From Microbulbifer sp. SAOS-129_SWC (GTDB taxonomy: Bacteria > Pseudomonadota > Gammaproteobacteria > Pseudomonadales > Cellvibrionaceae): a stretch of 64,000 bases of DNA. Where the stretch lies: NCBI RefSeq assembly GCF_039696035.1, contig NZ_CP155567.1, positions 1,731,001 through 1,795,000 on the forward strand, given 5' to 3'. Shown here piece by piece: positions 16,257 through 24,531 of the stretch. How positions within the stretch are numbered: position 1 is the stretch's first letter; each line of letters begins with the position of its first letter. A program made the translations under genes and the position numbers. Under the pieces are notes generated by a model. The model searched no databases. It was given only the letters and a program-made list of their open reading frames with translations, and was not told the DNA's origin.

Positions 16257-17114
16257 ATGACGATGACAGTACAGGATTACCTCGCCCGCCGGCGGCGCTA
16301 TGAAGTGGGTCTCTGGGCGCTGTTTCTGCTGGTGCAGTGGGTGGCGCAATGCCAGGTCAAACTGATCGACAACGCCCGCAGTGGGCAGGGCTTCGGTAAC
16401 TGGGAATTGCTGGTGTGGGAGGGCAGCAGCCTGCTGGTGTTGGGGGCGCTGTTACCGCTGATGCTGTACTGGGATCATCGCTTTCCACTGCGTATCGGCC
16501 AGCTGCAGCGCAACCTGGCGATCCACGCGCTACTCACACTGCCCTGGTCGCTGCTGCATGTGGCTGGCATGGTGACCCTGCGCGCCGGGGTGTACCGCCT
16601 GCTGGGGCAGGTCTACGATTTCGGCGACTGGCCCCGCGCCTTCCTGTACGAGTACATGAAGGATTTCCGTACCTACGGCAGCTTCCTGGTGCTGATATAC
16701 GTGTACCGCTTTTTCCTGCTGCGCCTGCAGGGGGAAGCCAGCCTGTTGGGGCGGCCGGATCGGGGCGAGCCGGTAGAGCCGGTGGAGCGGCCGGAGCGGC
16801 TGCTGGTGAAGAAGTTCGGCAAGGAGTTCCTGGTCAATGTGCGCGATATCGAGTGGGCCGAGGCGGCGGGCAACTATGTCAACCTGCATGTGGGTGGGCG
16901 TGTCTATCCGCTGCGCGACACCATGACCAATTTCCAGCGCCGACTGGACCCGGACCGGTTCGCGCGCGTGCATCGCTCCTATATCGTCAACCTGGATTCG
17001 GTGGTCGAGATCGAGCCGCTCGACAGCGGCGATGCGCGTATCCACATCCGCGGCGGCAATGCGGTCCCGCTGAGCCGGCGCTACCGCGAGCAGCTGCGCA
17101 GTGGCCTGGCCTGA
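16257..17114 (+). CDS. Membrane-anchored LytTR DNA-binding regulator
   Basis: A 285-residue protein with four hydrophobic segments (about 18-36, 58-76, 88-108 and 138-156) followed by a LytTR DNA-binding domain from about 180 to the end. LytTR features include DIEWAEAAGNYVNLHV, YPLRDTMTNFQRRL, FARVHRSYIVNLDSV and a C-terminal PLSRRYREQLR. It lacks a receiver domain, so it seems to sense a membrane or envelope signal directly rather than through a kinase. It is divergent from the acyltransferase gene with a 150-bp gap, suggesting it regulates that gene. Its TGA stop abuts the stop of tcdA on the other strand within the palindrome TGATCA. Confidence 0.88.
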   Translation: MTMTVQDYLARRRRYEVGLWALFLLVQWVAQCQVKLIDNARSGQGFGNWELLVWEGSSLLVLGALLPLMLYWDHRFPLRIGQLQRNLAIHALLTLPWSLLHVAGMVTLRAGVYRLLGQVYDFGDWPRAFLYEYMKDFRTYGSFLVLIYVYRFFLLRLQGEASLLGRPDRGEPVEPVERPERLLVKKFGKEFLVNVRDIEWAEAAGNYVNLHVGGRVYPLRDTMTNFQRRLDPDRFARVHRSYIVNLDSVVEIEPLDSGDARIHIRGGNAVPLSRRYREQLRSGLA

Positions 17115-17915
17115 TCAGGCCTTTTTCTGCAACAGCCGCTCGATGCCCCGCGCCGCGGCGGCGAAGCCGAAACTGCCGGTGACCATGGTGGCGGCGCCGA
17201 AGCCGCCGCTGCAGTCCAGCTTGACCCCGTTTTGCATCGCGCTTTTCTGCTGGCACACCTGGCCATCCGGTTGCGGGTAAACCATCGGTTCGCTGGAGTA
17301 GATGGCGTCGATACCGAACTGGCGCTTGTGCGATTTCTGGAAGTTGTGAAAACGGTACAGGTGGCTGCGCACCTTGGCCAGCATCGGGTCGTTTTCGGTG
17401 CGACCCAGATCCGCGCTGGTAATGCGCGAGGGATCCCGTTTACCACCGGCGGAGCCCACCGTGACCAGGCGGATCTTGCGCGCCTTGCAATAGGCGATCA
17501 GCGCCGCCTTCACCCGCGCCGCGTCAATCGCATCGATGACCACATCCAATCGCTCCCGCTGCGGGTCGAGCAGCTCGGCGAAATTGTCCGCAGCGATGAA
17601 ATCCTCCACCCCGTGCACCGATATTTCCGGGTTGATCTGCCGCAGCCGCTCCGCCATCACCTCCACCTTCATCTGGCCGATAGTGTCGGCCAGCGCGTGG
17701 CTCTGGCGGTTGCTGTTGGTGATGCAGACATCGTCCAGGTCGACCAGGGTGAGTTTGCCGATGCCGGAGCGGGCCAGCGCCTCGGCGGTCCAGCTGCCGA
17801 CGCCGCCAATCCCGATGACGACAAAGTGCGCGGCCTGCAGCCGGGGCAGGGCATCCTCGCCATAGAGGCGGGCGATGCCGCCGAAGCGTTGCAGATAGTG
17901 TTCTGTCAGGCTCAT
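17115..17915 (-). CDS. tcdA: tRNA threonylcarbamoyladenosine dehydratase TcdA (CsdL)
   Basis: An E1-like ATP-dependent enzyme of 266 residues that cyclises t6A37 in ANN-decoding tRNAs to ct6A. The nucleotide-binding loop GIGGVG is at 35-40, followed by the typical LVDLDDVCITNSNRQ segment near 57-71. Later blocks VIDAIDAARVKAAL and the C-terminal GSFGFAAAARGIE complete the family pattern. The chosen start MSLTEHY at 17915 overlaps the TGA of the DCC gene (ATGA), indicating coupling. In E. coli this protein takes part in a sulfur relay with CsdA and CsdE; the fused CsdA-CsdE at 13233-14909 makes the same link likely here. Confidence 0.94.
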   Translation of the reverse strand: MSLTEHYLQRFGGIARLYGEDALPRLQAAHFVVIGIGGVGSWTAEALARSGIGKLTLVDLDDVCITNSNRQSHALADTIGQMKVEVMAERLRQINPEISVHGVEDFIAADNFAELLDPQRERLDVVIDAIDAARVKAALIAYCKARKIRLVTVGSAGGKRDPSRITSADLGRTENDPMLAKVRSHLYRFHNFQKSHKRQFGIDAIYSSEPMVYPQPDGQVCQQKSAMQNGVKLDCSGGFGAATMVTGSFGFAAAARGIERLLQKKA

Positions 17916-18352
17916 TCGTTCAGTTCTTCGAGAAATCGGTGTCGCTCGTTCACATCCGGTAGCCGGCACTCGTCGGCGCGGCCAAACCAGCGATAGCGGT
18001 TGCGGGCGACTATTGTGTAAATCCAGTCGCGCAGCGGGCGCGGTACCAGGCGCAGCAGCGCCAGCCAGCGCCACGGGGCCGGCAGCTGCGCGCAGATGCG
18101 CAGGGCGGCATCGCTCCTGTGGTACTGCCGATAGCGGCGGTTACCGCGGGGCCGCTCCAGGTAAATCACCGTCTCGTAGGTGTCGAGCGGCAGTTCCAGC
18201 CGGGCGAGCAGCTGCTGGCCGGCGGGGGATTGTACACGGCACAGCGTCAGCAGACAGTCCCGGTCGTGCGTCAGTACGAAACGACTCCAGTTGTTGCACA
18301 GGTTGCACTGGCTATCGAACAGGATGATGTTGTCGGGCAGTGAGCGGTGCAT
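17912..18352 (-). CDS. DCC family thiol-disulfide oxidoreductase-like protein (DUF393)
   Basis: A 146-residue cytoplasmic protein of the DUF393/DCC family, named for an N-terminal DxxCxxC motif, seen here as DSQCNLC (13-19). The central and C-terminal parts show the family hallmarks YRSDAALRI-like (YHRSDAALRIC) and PRPLRDWIYTIVARNRYRWFG in two blocks. A thioredoxin-like redox function is usually assumed but not well demonstrated. The start ATG at 18352 is chosen because upstream residues are unlike the family. It is first of a coupled pair with tcdA, so a thiol role in the sulfur relay is a possible but untested reading. Confidence 0.88.
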   Translation of the reverse strand: MHRSLPDNIILFDSQCNLCNNWSRFVLTHDRDCLLTLCRVQSPAGQQLLARLELPLDTYETVIYLERPRGNRRYRQYHRSDAALRICAQLPAPWRWLALLRLVPRPLRDWIYTIVARNRYRWFGRADECRLPDVNERHRFLEELNE

Positions 18353-18467
18353 GGTGGTCCAGGACGAGCCTGTCGGACGGGAATCAGGAGAGGGTAGTGT
18401 GGGTGGGGATAACCGGCAATGCGGGCAGGGATTGCGGCGGCCGGCAGGCGGCCGCCACAATGGGAAA

Positions 18468-18932
18468 TCAGTGCACGTGGCCGTGGTCGATTTCCTCCGG
18501 GGTGGCTTCGCGCACGGAAACCACTTCTACCTCGAAGTGCAGTTCCACGCCGGCCAGCGGATGGTTGCCGTTGATGGTGACGTTGTCGCCCTCGATTTCG
18601 ATGACTTCCACTTCAATCGGCTGACCTTCGGTGCTCTGGGCGCGGAATGCCATGCCGACTTCCAGCTTGTCCACACCGCCGAAAGCGCTGCGCGGCAGGG
18701 TCTGGATCAGCTCCGGGTTCTGCGGGCCGTAGGCCTCTTCCGGCGGAATCACGGCGGTAAACTTGTCGCCGGCGCTCTTTTCCAGCATTTCCCGCTCCAG
18801 GCCGGGGATGATATTGCCTACACCCTGCAGGTATTTGAGCGGCTCGTTGCCCTCGGAGGAGTCGATGACAGTGCCTTCTGCATCTTTCAAGGTGTAGTGA
18901 ATCTCCACAACGGAGTGGTTGGCAATCTTCAT
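18468..18932 (-). CDS. slyD: FKBP-type peptidyl-prolyl isomerase SlyD
   Basis: A 154-residue SlyD-type FKBP. The FKBP core begins VVEIHYTLKDAEGTVIDSS, with the GVGNIIPGLEREM active-site stretch near 37-49. An IF (insert-in-flap) chaperone domain lies about 70-120 (YGPQNPELIQTLPRSAF onward). The usual His/Cys-rich metal-binding tail is almost absent: only HGHVH remains, so nickel handling of the E. coli kind is unlikely. It should act as a cytoplasmic prolyl isomerase and folding helper. Transcribed separately from the DCC-tcdA pair, 115 bp upstream of it on the same strand. Confidence 0.93.
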   Translation of the reverse strand: MKIANHSVVEIHYTLKDAEGTVIDSSEGNEPLKYLQGVGNIIPGLEREMLEKSAGDKFTAVIPPEEAYGPQNPELIQTLPRSAFGGVDKLEVGMAFRAQSTEGQPIEVEVIEIEGDNVTINGNHPLAGVELHFEVEVVSVREATPEEIDHGHVH

Positions 18933-19072
18933 AGAGTATCTCTGGGAAGGTGGGTGAAGTAAGTAGCGCTCACCGCATGCGGTCGCTATGGGAAAGGCTG
19001 TGAGCGGCCATTGTATTGACCGCTCCGCCCAGTGGCAACCGGCCGGCCCCGGGCCGGGCCGGGGAAAGGGCG

Positions 19073-19432
19073 TCAGCAGGCGATGAACAGGTCCTGCTCG
19101 CAGTGTTCGTAGAGGTCGCCGGCGGTCTCTACCAGATGGCTGCTGAACTGGAACGAGAAGCCCAGCTCGATGAGCCGCGCGCCGACGTACTCGAGCAGTG
19201 CCTCAAACAGCGCCGGATTGAGGCCGCGGGCGAGGAAGCTGGCGCGGCTGCTGCGCACCGGTTCCGGCTGCGAGGAGAAGGCGTGATTGAGGAACTGGGC
19301 CTGGCGAACCTGCTGTTTTTGGTGGTCGCAGGATTCATACGGGGTCAGGTGACGGCCGATGGCCCGATAAAACTCGCCGACCGTTCGATTCACTACAGGC
19401 GTGCCGCCCACCTGTTCCAACAGGCTGTCCAT
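19073..19432 (-). CDS. Truncated-haemoglobin-like protein lacking the proximal His
   Basis: A 119-residue protein whose layout matches group 1 truncated haemoglobins: SLLEQVGGTPVVNRTVGEFY at the start, QAQFLNHAF in the middle and LNPALFEALLEYVGARLIELGF at the end. In functional members the proximal haem His sits in an AHAHLGI-like stretch; here the corresponding sequence is SSRASFLARGL, with Arg in the likely position and no His. This suggests a globin fold that no longer binds haem in the usual way, perhaps a sensor or partner protein. The alignment is by eye. There is no signal peptide. The gene is monocistronic on the minus strand. Confidence 0.65.
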   Translation of the reverse strand: MDSLLEQVGGTPVVNRTVGEFYRAIGRHLTPYESCDHQKQQVRQAQFLNHAFSSQPEPVRSSRASFLARGLNPALFEALLEYVGARLIELGFSFQFSSHLVETAGDLYEHCEQDLFIAC

Positions 19433-19895
19433 GCTGTTCCCCCAGAGAAGTTAACGCGGTAGTACTGTTTTTGATGTCCGCCGAGCCTTGAAAGTTGCGT
19501 GCCCGGTAGTTGAAATTTGCCGTGGCGCAATTGGCGGATAAAGTTTATGGGCGGTGAGCCTAAGGGATTCCCCAGAGGCTGCCAACGGCGATTCCGTAAA
19601 TTGTCATCTAGTTCCACAGGTAGTTTTCCGTTACACGGAAATGGCTGTATGGTCAGTGGCGCCCACATTATTGTCTTGCAAGCAATTGCGCGCAAATGTA
19701 TTCAAATTCACTAAAATGCAGGAAAAATAAGAGTTTTCAAGACGCTTCAGTGTGGCGTCAAAAGGGCGGCTGAAAGACGTTGTAATGTGTTGCTGGCGGG
19801 ATCGGTGCGGCGCCGATGGCTGCGCTTTGCGGCCGAGCTGGTAGACTCGCTGGTCTGAGATTCTTTCACTCCGCAGCGCAATGAGCGAGGTTCCA
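19433..19895. other. Intergenic region between divergent genes
   Basis: About 460 bp between the globin-like gene (minus) and the HIT gene (plus). It is more AT-rich near 19640-19740. One small inverted repeat, TTTCCGT/ACGGAAA (about 19624-19640), is visible. No supported coding frame or RNA gene is seen. It presumably holds both promoters, but no element stands out clearly. Confidence 0.4.
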
Positions 19896-20318
19896 ATGGC
19901 GAGTATCTTTACCCGGATCATCAACGGCGATCTGCCCGGGCATTTCGTGTGGCGCGACGAGCGCGCCGTGGCAATCATGACCATCGCTCCGATCAAGTCG
20001 GGCCACTGCCTGGTCATCCCGGTCGAGGAGATCGATCACTGGGACGATATGCCGGGGGATCTGGCCGCGCACGTGATGCAGGTGGCCCAGCGTGTCGCCA
20101 AGGGTATCAAGGCGGTCTACCAGCCCCAGCGCGTGGGCGTCATGGTGGCGGGGCTGGAGGTGCCGCACACGCATCTGCACCTGCTGCCGGTGAATGCCAT
20201 TGGAGAGCTGGATTTTTCCCTGCAGAAGCCCGCCACGGCTGAAGAGCTGGCCACCGAGGCGCAGAAGATCCGTGCGGCACTGCGGGAACTGGGGCACGCG
20301 GAGGCAGAGTGCGACTAA
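19896..20318 (+). CDS. HIT family (histidine triad) nucleotide hydrolase
   Basis: A 140-residue HIT protein. The start at 19896 is preferred over an ATG 15 bp upstream because GCGAGG lies 5 nt before it and MASIFTRIINGDLPG is the normal HIT N-terminus. The histidine triad is HTHLH at 91-95 (HxHxH), with the nucleophilic His in the third position, followed by LLPVN. HIT proteins of the HinT/Fhit class hydrolyse nucleoside phosphoramidates or dinucleoside polyphosphates. Slightly longer than HinT at its C-terminus. It is followed 99 bp later by the GIN-domain gene. The exact substrate is not decided by sequence. Confidence 0.92.
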   Translation: MASIFTRIINGDLPGHFVWRDERAVAIMTIAPIKSGHCLVIPVEEIDHWDDMPGDLAAHVMQVAQRVAKGIKAVYQPQRVGVMVAGLEVPHTHLHLLPVNAIGELDFSLQKPATAEELATEAQKIRAALRELGHAEAECD

Positions 20319-20417
20319 CGGCGACAGCCGCGGTGATTTTTTTGCCGGCACTGCATCCAGGAGCCACCGCCGGCCCGTCTATAGGGCAGGAACGGTAATT
20401 CAATTGAGGAAATTCCC

Positions 20418-21218
20418 ATGGCCGCAAACAGATTGCTCGCCGCACCGCTGACCCTGTTGCTGGCGTTCGGTGCCCTGTTCACTTCGGTGGCTCAGGCCGA
20501 CGACGACATCAGCCGGAAGTTTGACGTGTCCGGCTTTGACCGCATCGAGCTCAAGGGCAGTTCGGAGCTGACCGTGGTCCAGGGCGACCATTTCGCCGTG
20601 GAGGCCACGGGTCCCCGCGAGGCGATGGAAATGGCCCGCGCCGAGGTACACGGCGATACGCTGTCGCTGTCGGTTGAGGACAAGCACAAGTACTTCTTTG
20701 GCGTGGTGTCGGTCAGCGATGACCAGTCGGTGGCGTACCGCGTGACTCTGCCCAAGGTGGCCGCGATAGTCGTCACCGGTTCCGGTGAGGCCCGCGCGGA
20801 CACCCTGGAGAGCGAAGATCTGCAACTGGAGGTCACCGGTTCCGGTGAGCTGCACGTGGACAAGGTGGGCGCCCAATCGCTGGCCACATCGATTACCGGC
20901 TCCGGCGACCTGAACCTGGGTACCGTGCTGGCGGTGAAGGGGGCAGCCTCCATCAAGGGCTCCGGCGACCTCACCATCGACAGTATTGCCGGCGAGAGCC
21001 TGTCGGCGGAGATCAAGGGCTCCGGCGACATGGCGGTTGGCGGCCGCGTGGCCAAACTGTCGGTGAGCCTGATGGGCTCGGGCGATTTCGTCGGCCGCAG
21101 CCTGCAGTCAGACGACGCCAGCTGCTCGATCATGGGCTCCGGCGATATCGTGATCCGCCGACCGGCGAAGAAGTCCTTCTCGGTACTGGGTTCCGGGGAT
21201 GTTGCGCTGGTGGACTGA
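20418..21218 (+). CDS. Secreted GIN-domain (DUF2807) protein with Gly-Ser-Gly repeats
   Basis: A 266-residue exported protein with a signal peptide ending near VAQA (about 24). The mature part is a putative auto-transporter adhesin head GIN domain (DUF2807), a right-handed beta-helix in which each turn ends in a short Gly-rich corner. The repeat shows as eight or so copies of TGSGE, TGSGD, KGSGD or MGSGD spaced roughly 18-22 residues apart from about residue 115 to the end. It should lie in the periplasm or on the surface. The function of the family is not established. A strong terminator follows at 21243-21266, so the gene ends its transcript. Confidence 0.85.
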   Translation: MAANRLLAAPLTLLLAFGALFTSVAQADDDISRKFDVSGFDRIELKGSSELTVVQGDHFAVEATGPREAMEMARAEVHGDTLSLSVEDKHKYFFGVVSVSDDQSVAYRVTLPKVAAIVVTGSGEARADTLESEDLQLEVTGSGELHVDKVGAQSLATSITGSGDLNLGTVLAVKGAASIKGSGDLTIDSIAGESLSAEIKGSGDMAVGGRVAKLSVSLMGSGDFVGRSLQSDDASCSIMGSGDIVIRRPAKKSFSVLGSGDVALVD

Positions 21219-21242
21219 ACACCACCGCAACTGTCGGAGACG

Positions 21243-21266
21243 GCGCGCCCTGGCGGCGCGCTTTTT
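21243..21266 (+). terminator. Rho-independent terminator after GIN-domain gene
   Basis: GCGCGC at 21243-21248 pairs with GCGCGC at 21256-21261 around a 7-nt loop and is followed by five T. It lies 25 bp after the stop of the GIN-domain gene. Confidence 0.75.
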
Positions 21267-21357
21267 CGTTGTGGCGGACCGACTTGAGGGCGGAACTATC
21301 CACCGCAGCTGGTATTCTTATTGACATCGGCCCGCGACGGCGGCGCCATCACAGGGA

Positions 21358-22785
21358 GTGGCTATGAGTGACAGCGGGCGCGGTCGGCGACTGCAAGACA
21401 AACTGCGCCAGTGGCGCCGCGAGGCGCGCGACAAATCCCACTGGGCGGCCGAGCGCCTGCTCGATCGACGCCTGTGTATCGGCATTACCGGCCTGAGCGG
21501 CGCCGGCAAGTCCACGCTGCTGACCAGCCTGATCTACCAGTTGTCCCACCCGCAGCGGGCACAGTTGCCGGGCTTCGCCCCGGCACTCTCTGGCGACCTG
21601 CTCGGTGCCGAACTGAAGCCGGCGCTGGATAGCGGCCTCCCCACCTTCGATTACCACAACTGCCTGGACGCATTGCTGGCACAGCCGCCGCGCTGGCCCG
21701 AGAGCACCCGCGACGTTTCCGCGATGGAGTTGCACATCCACCTGCGCCGGCGGCGGCGCCTGGGCGGCAGCGGCACCCGCACCCTGGTACTGGAGCTGCG
21801 CGACTACCCCGGCGAGTGGCTGATGGACCTGCCGATGCTGCAGATGGACTATCGCGAGTGGTGTCGCCACCAGGCCCACCTTATCGACACCGACTCCCGT
21901 GCCGGGCTGGCGTCGCAGCTGGTCTCGCAACTGGCGGCACTGGATCCGGGGGCGCGGGCCGAGCCCGCGCGCCTGGAACAGCTGTGGCGCGACTACCGCC
22001 AATTCCTGCTCGACTGTCGCCGCGAACGGCGCCTGAGTTACCTGCAGCCGGGGCGCGCACTGCTCGACGATACTTTCTATGGCGTCCTGCCCCTGCTCGA
22101 TCTGCGCGGGCACAGCCGCGAACAACTGCAGGCGCTGCCGGACGACAGCAATTTCCAGGTGCTCGCCGCACGCTTCCGCGATTATGTCGAGGCGCAGGTG
22201 ACGCCCTTCGTGGAGAGTCACTTCCGCCATCTGGATCGCCAGCTGGTATTGGTGGACATGATCGGCACCCTGTTCGCCGGCGAGCAGGCCCTTGATGATA
22301 TGCGCCTCGCCTTTGGCCATATCGCCGATACCTTCCGCTACGGGCCCACCGGCCTGTTGCGCAAGCTGTGGCGCCCGCGTGTGGATCGTTTGCTGTTTGC
22401 CGCCACCAAGGTCGATCAGGTTCTGGCGGCGGATCACGATGCGTTGCGCCAACTGCTCGGTCAGCAATTGCAGCAGGCGTTCGCCGGCGCCCGCCACCGC
22501 GGCCTGCCGCTGTTCTGCGAGGCGATTGCCGCTGTGCGCTGCTCCAACGAGAGTCAGCGCGACGGCCGCCGTATGCTCGTGGGGCACGACCTGGACGGCC
22601 GCTACCTGGGCTTCGAGAACGCCGAGATCTTTTCTCACCTGCCGCTCGAGACCGATGGCTGGCGGCATTACAGTGACGCCGCGCCGCCGCAGCTGCGCCC
22701 GCCGGCGGGCATGGCGGCGGGGCAGCGCATTCCCCATATCCGCGTCGACGCACTGCTGAATCTAATGCTGGGAGACAAAGTCTGA
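21358..22785 (+). CDS. ycjX: YcjX family P-loop NTPase
   Basis: A 475-residue YcjX-type (DUF463) stress-related nucleotide-binding protein. The P-loop GLSGAGKS lies at 43-50, preceded by the family's RLCIGIT strand. Further blocks include LELRDYPGEWLMDLPML near 145 (a switch-like region), VLVDMIGTLFAGEQALDDM near 300 and LLFAATKVDQVLAADHD near 350, the last resembling a G4-type TKxD motif. In E. coli ycjX sits with ycjF downstream of the phage-shock genes and under PspF control; no psp genes are seen here. The gene overlaps ycjF by one base (TGATG), so the two are translationally coupled. Confidence 0.93.
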   Translation: MAMSDSGRGRRLQDKLRQWRREARDKSHWAAERLLDRRLCIGITGLSGAGKSTLLTSLIYQLSHPQRAQLPGFAPALSGDLLGAELKPALDSGLPTFDYHNCLDALLAQPPRWPESTRDVSAMELHIHLRRRRRLGGSGTRTLVLELRDYPGEWLMDLPMLQMDYREWCRHQAHLIDTDSRAGLASQLVSQLAALDPGARAEPARLEQLWRDYRQFLLDCRRERRLSYLQPGRALLDDTFYGVLPLLDLRGHSREQLQALPDDSNFQVLAARFRDYVEAQVTPFVESHFRHLDRQLVLVDMIGTLFAGEQALDDMRLAFGHIADTFRYGPTGLLRKLWRPRVDRLLFAATKVDQVLAADHDALRQLLGQQLQQAFAGARHRGLPLFCEAIAAVRCSNESQRDGRRMLVGHDLDGRYLGFENAEIFSHLPLETDGWRHYSDAAPPQLRPPAGMAAGQRIPHIRVDALLNLMLGDKV

Positions 22786-23909
22786 TGACCGGGAACGACG
22801 ACGAGCGCCGCCGGCAGACGCGTATCGAGGCGCTGCAGGAACCGGAGGCGGCGACATTGCACCGCGACGCCACGCGGGTGGAGACCCTGTCCGGGGACGA
22901 CGACGAACTGCCGCGCTCGATCACCACCGGCGAGTCACTGCCCGATCGCACGGCCTTTTCCGAATTGCGCCTGCCCGGTTTTCGCCTGCGCTTCTGGAAG
23001 CCGGCGCTGCTTGCAGGGCTGGGGCTGGCCGCTGCCTCTGTGGGTTGGGAGTTGCGCAACCTGTACCTGTGGGCCGCAGACAAACACTGGAGCCTGGGGC
23101 TGCTGGCCGGCGTCGTTATCGCCGCCTTTTGTGCCACCATCGTCAGTGCGGTATGGGAATACTTCCGCGCCGGGCGGCCGCTGCGGGAGCTGCACAAGAC
23201 TCAGGAACTCGCCCGCGACATGCGCGACAACCGCAGCGATGAGGCGGTCGCGCCACTGCGCCGGCAACTGAGCGAGCACTTCGCCGGTAAACCCCAGGGC
23301 GCGCTGCTGAGCCGGGTGCTGGACGAGGTACCGGATTACTACGACAGCAGTGAGCTGCTGCAGCACCTGGAGGTCACCTTCCTCGATGCGCTGGATCAGG
23401 AGGCGCTGCGCCGTATCGTGCGCCACGCCACCACCAGCGGCGCGCTGGTGGGGATCAGCCCGTTCGCGACCCTGGATGTGCTGGTGTCGCTGCGCCAGTC
23501 CCTGCGCATGATCGATGACGTGGCGCAGATCTATGGTGTGCGTCCGTCGGTCGTGGTGCGCTGGCGGCTGTTCAAGCAAGTGCTGGGGCTGGTCGCCTAC
23601 AGTGGTGCCAGTGAATACGCGATCAGCGAGTTGTGGCCGGAGCTGGTTGGAAACAGCATGCTGAGCACCGTTTCGGCGCGATTGGGGCAGGGGCTCGGTG
23701 CCAGCCTGTTCATGGCGCGTATCGGCCTCGCCGCGGTGCACAGCTGCCGGCCGGTACCCTTCGCGGAGAAGCAGCGCCCGCGGCTGGGAGCGCTGAGCCG
23801 CCGGGTGGCCAGCAGTCTCAAGGAGCGGTTGCTGGGTTCGGGCACCACGGCTGCGACGGGCGACTGGTCGCGCGAGCGCGAGCCTGCCGGAGGCAATCGC
23901 GAAGAGTGA
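22785..23909 (+). CDS. ycjF: YcjF family inner-membrane protein (DUF697)
   Basis: A 374-residue TIGR01620/DUF697 protein. It has a charged N-terminal 65 residues, two hydrophobic segments at about 69-87 and 100-120, and a C-terminal domain with the typical LVGISPFATLDVLVSLRQ and MIDDVAQIYGVRPS blocks. It pairs with YcjX in many gammaproteobacteria; the pair is associated with envelope stress, but the reaction is not known. Start ATG overlaps the ycjX stop. The stop at 23907-23909 is followed immediately by a four-copy hexanucleotide repeat and then by the SRPBCC gene on the same strand. Confidence 0.92.
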   Translation: MTGNDDERRRQTRIEALQEPEAATLHRDATRVETLSGDDDELPRSITTGESLPDRTAFSELRLPGFRLRFWKPALLAGLGLAAASVGWELRNLYLWAADKHWSLGLLAGVVIAAFCATIVSAVWEYFRAGRPLRELHKTQELARDMRDNRSDEAVAPLRRQLSEHFAGKPQGALLSRVLDEVPDYYDSSELLQHLEVTFLDALDQEALRRIVRHATTSGALVGISPFATLDVLVSLRQSLRMIDDVAQIYGVRPSVVVRWRLFKQVLGLVAYSGASEYAISELWPELVGNSMLSTVSARLGQGLGASLFMARIGLAAVHSCRPVPFAEKQRPRLGALSRRVASSLKERLLGSGTTAATGDWSREREPAGGNREE

Positions 23910-23910
23910 A

Positions 23911-23934
23911 ATCGGGATCGGGATCGGGATCGGG
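23911..23934 (+). repeat. Four tandem copies of ATCGGG
   Basis: ATCGGG occurs four times perfectly from 23911 to 23934, directly after the ycjF stop and running into the GGGAGG Shine-Dalgarno (23932-23937) of the following GTG start at 23944. Copy-number change would alter the length of the intercistronic gap while leaving the ribosome site spacing intact. Confidence 0.9.
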
Positions 23935-23943
23935 AGGCGGGTA

Positions 23944-24504
23944 GTGAGTCTTAGAATCGGCGTGGCGCTAGTACTGTGGAGCCTGGCGGCATCGGCGGCG
24001 GCAGACGTGCTGCAGCAGTCACCGGAGGGATTTACCCTGCGCCTGGAGCGGACCCTGCCGCAGCGCAGCGAACAGGTCTACGCCGGGCTGGCGGCGCTGC
24101 CGCGCTGGTGGAATCCCGCCCACAGTTTTTCCGGTTCCGCGGCCAACCTCTCCATCGACCTGCGTGCCGGCGGCTGTTTCTGTGAGCGCTGGAAAGGCGG
24201 ATCGGTTGAGCACCTGCACGTGATCGCCGCGCTGCCGGGGCGCGAGGTGCGCCTGCGCGGTGGGCTGGGACCGCTGCAGCAGATGCCAGTGAGCGGGTTG
24301 ATGCAATGGCGCCTGGTACCGCAGGGCGACAAGACCGTGCTGACCTGGGAATACCGGGTGTGGGGGAGCGCGGAAAACCAGCTGCAGCGCATCGCCACGG
24401 CTGTGGACGGTGTACTGGCGGAACAGCTCACTGCGCTGGCGCAGTATCTACAGAATTCCCCCGTTGCCGGAGACGGCACCGCGCCGCCCGCTGTCGAGGA
24501 TTGA
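23944..24504 (+). CDS. Exported SRPBCC-domain protein
   Basis: A 186-residue protein with a signal peptide (MSLRIGVALVLWSLAASAAA) and a START/SRPBCC (Bet v1-like, AHSA1-type) domain. The domain reads as LRLERTLPQRSEQVYAGLAAL, PRWWNPAHSFSG, then a beta-rich part with LSIDLRAGGCFCERW and QMPVSGLMQWRL. The fold forms a hydrophobic pocket; a catalytic role cannot be read. A periplasmic location is less common for this fold. The GTG at 23944 has a GGAGG 6 nt upstream. It is likely co-transcribed with ycjX-ycjF. Confidence 0.82.
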   Translation: MSLRIGVALVLWSLAASAAADVLQQSPEGFTLRLERTLPQRSEQVYAGLAALPRWWNPAHSFSGSAANLSIDLRAGGCFCERWKGGSVEHLHVIAALPGREVRLRGGLGPLQQMPVSGLMQWRLVPQGDKTVLTWEYRVWGSAENQLQRIATAVDGVLAEQLTALAQYLQNSPVAGDGTAPPAVED

Positions 24505-24531
24505 CGGGCACTGTGGCCCGCCGCAGCACCA

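Noticed and set aside
20418..21218. Large adhesin gene
   Set aside because: The GIN-domain protein is only 266 residues with no passenger or beta-barrel; it is annotated as a small secreted beta-helix protein.
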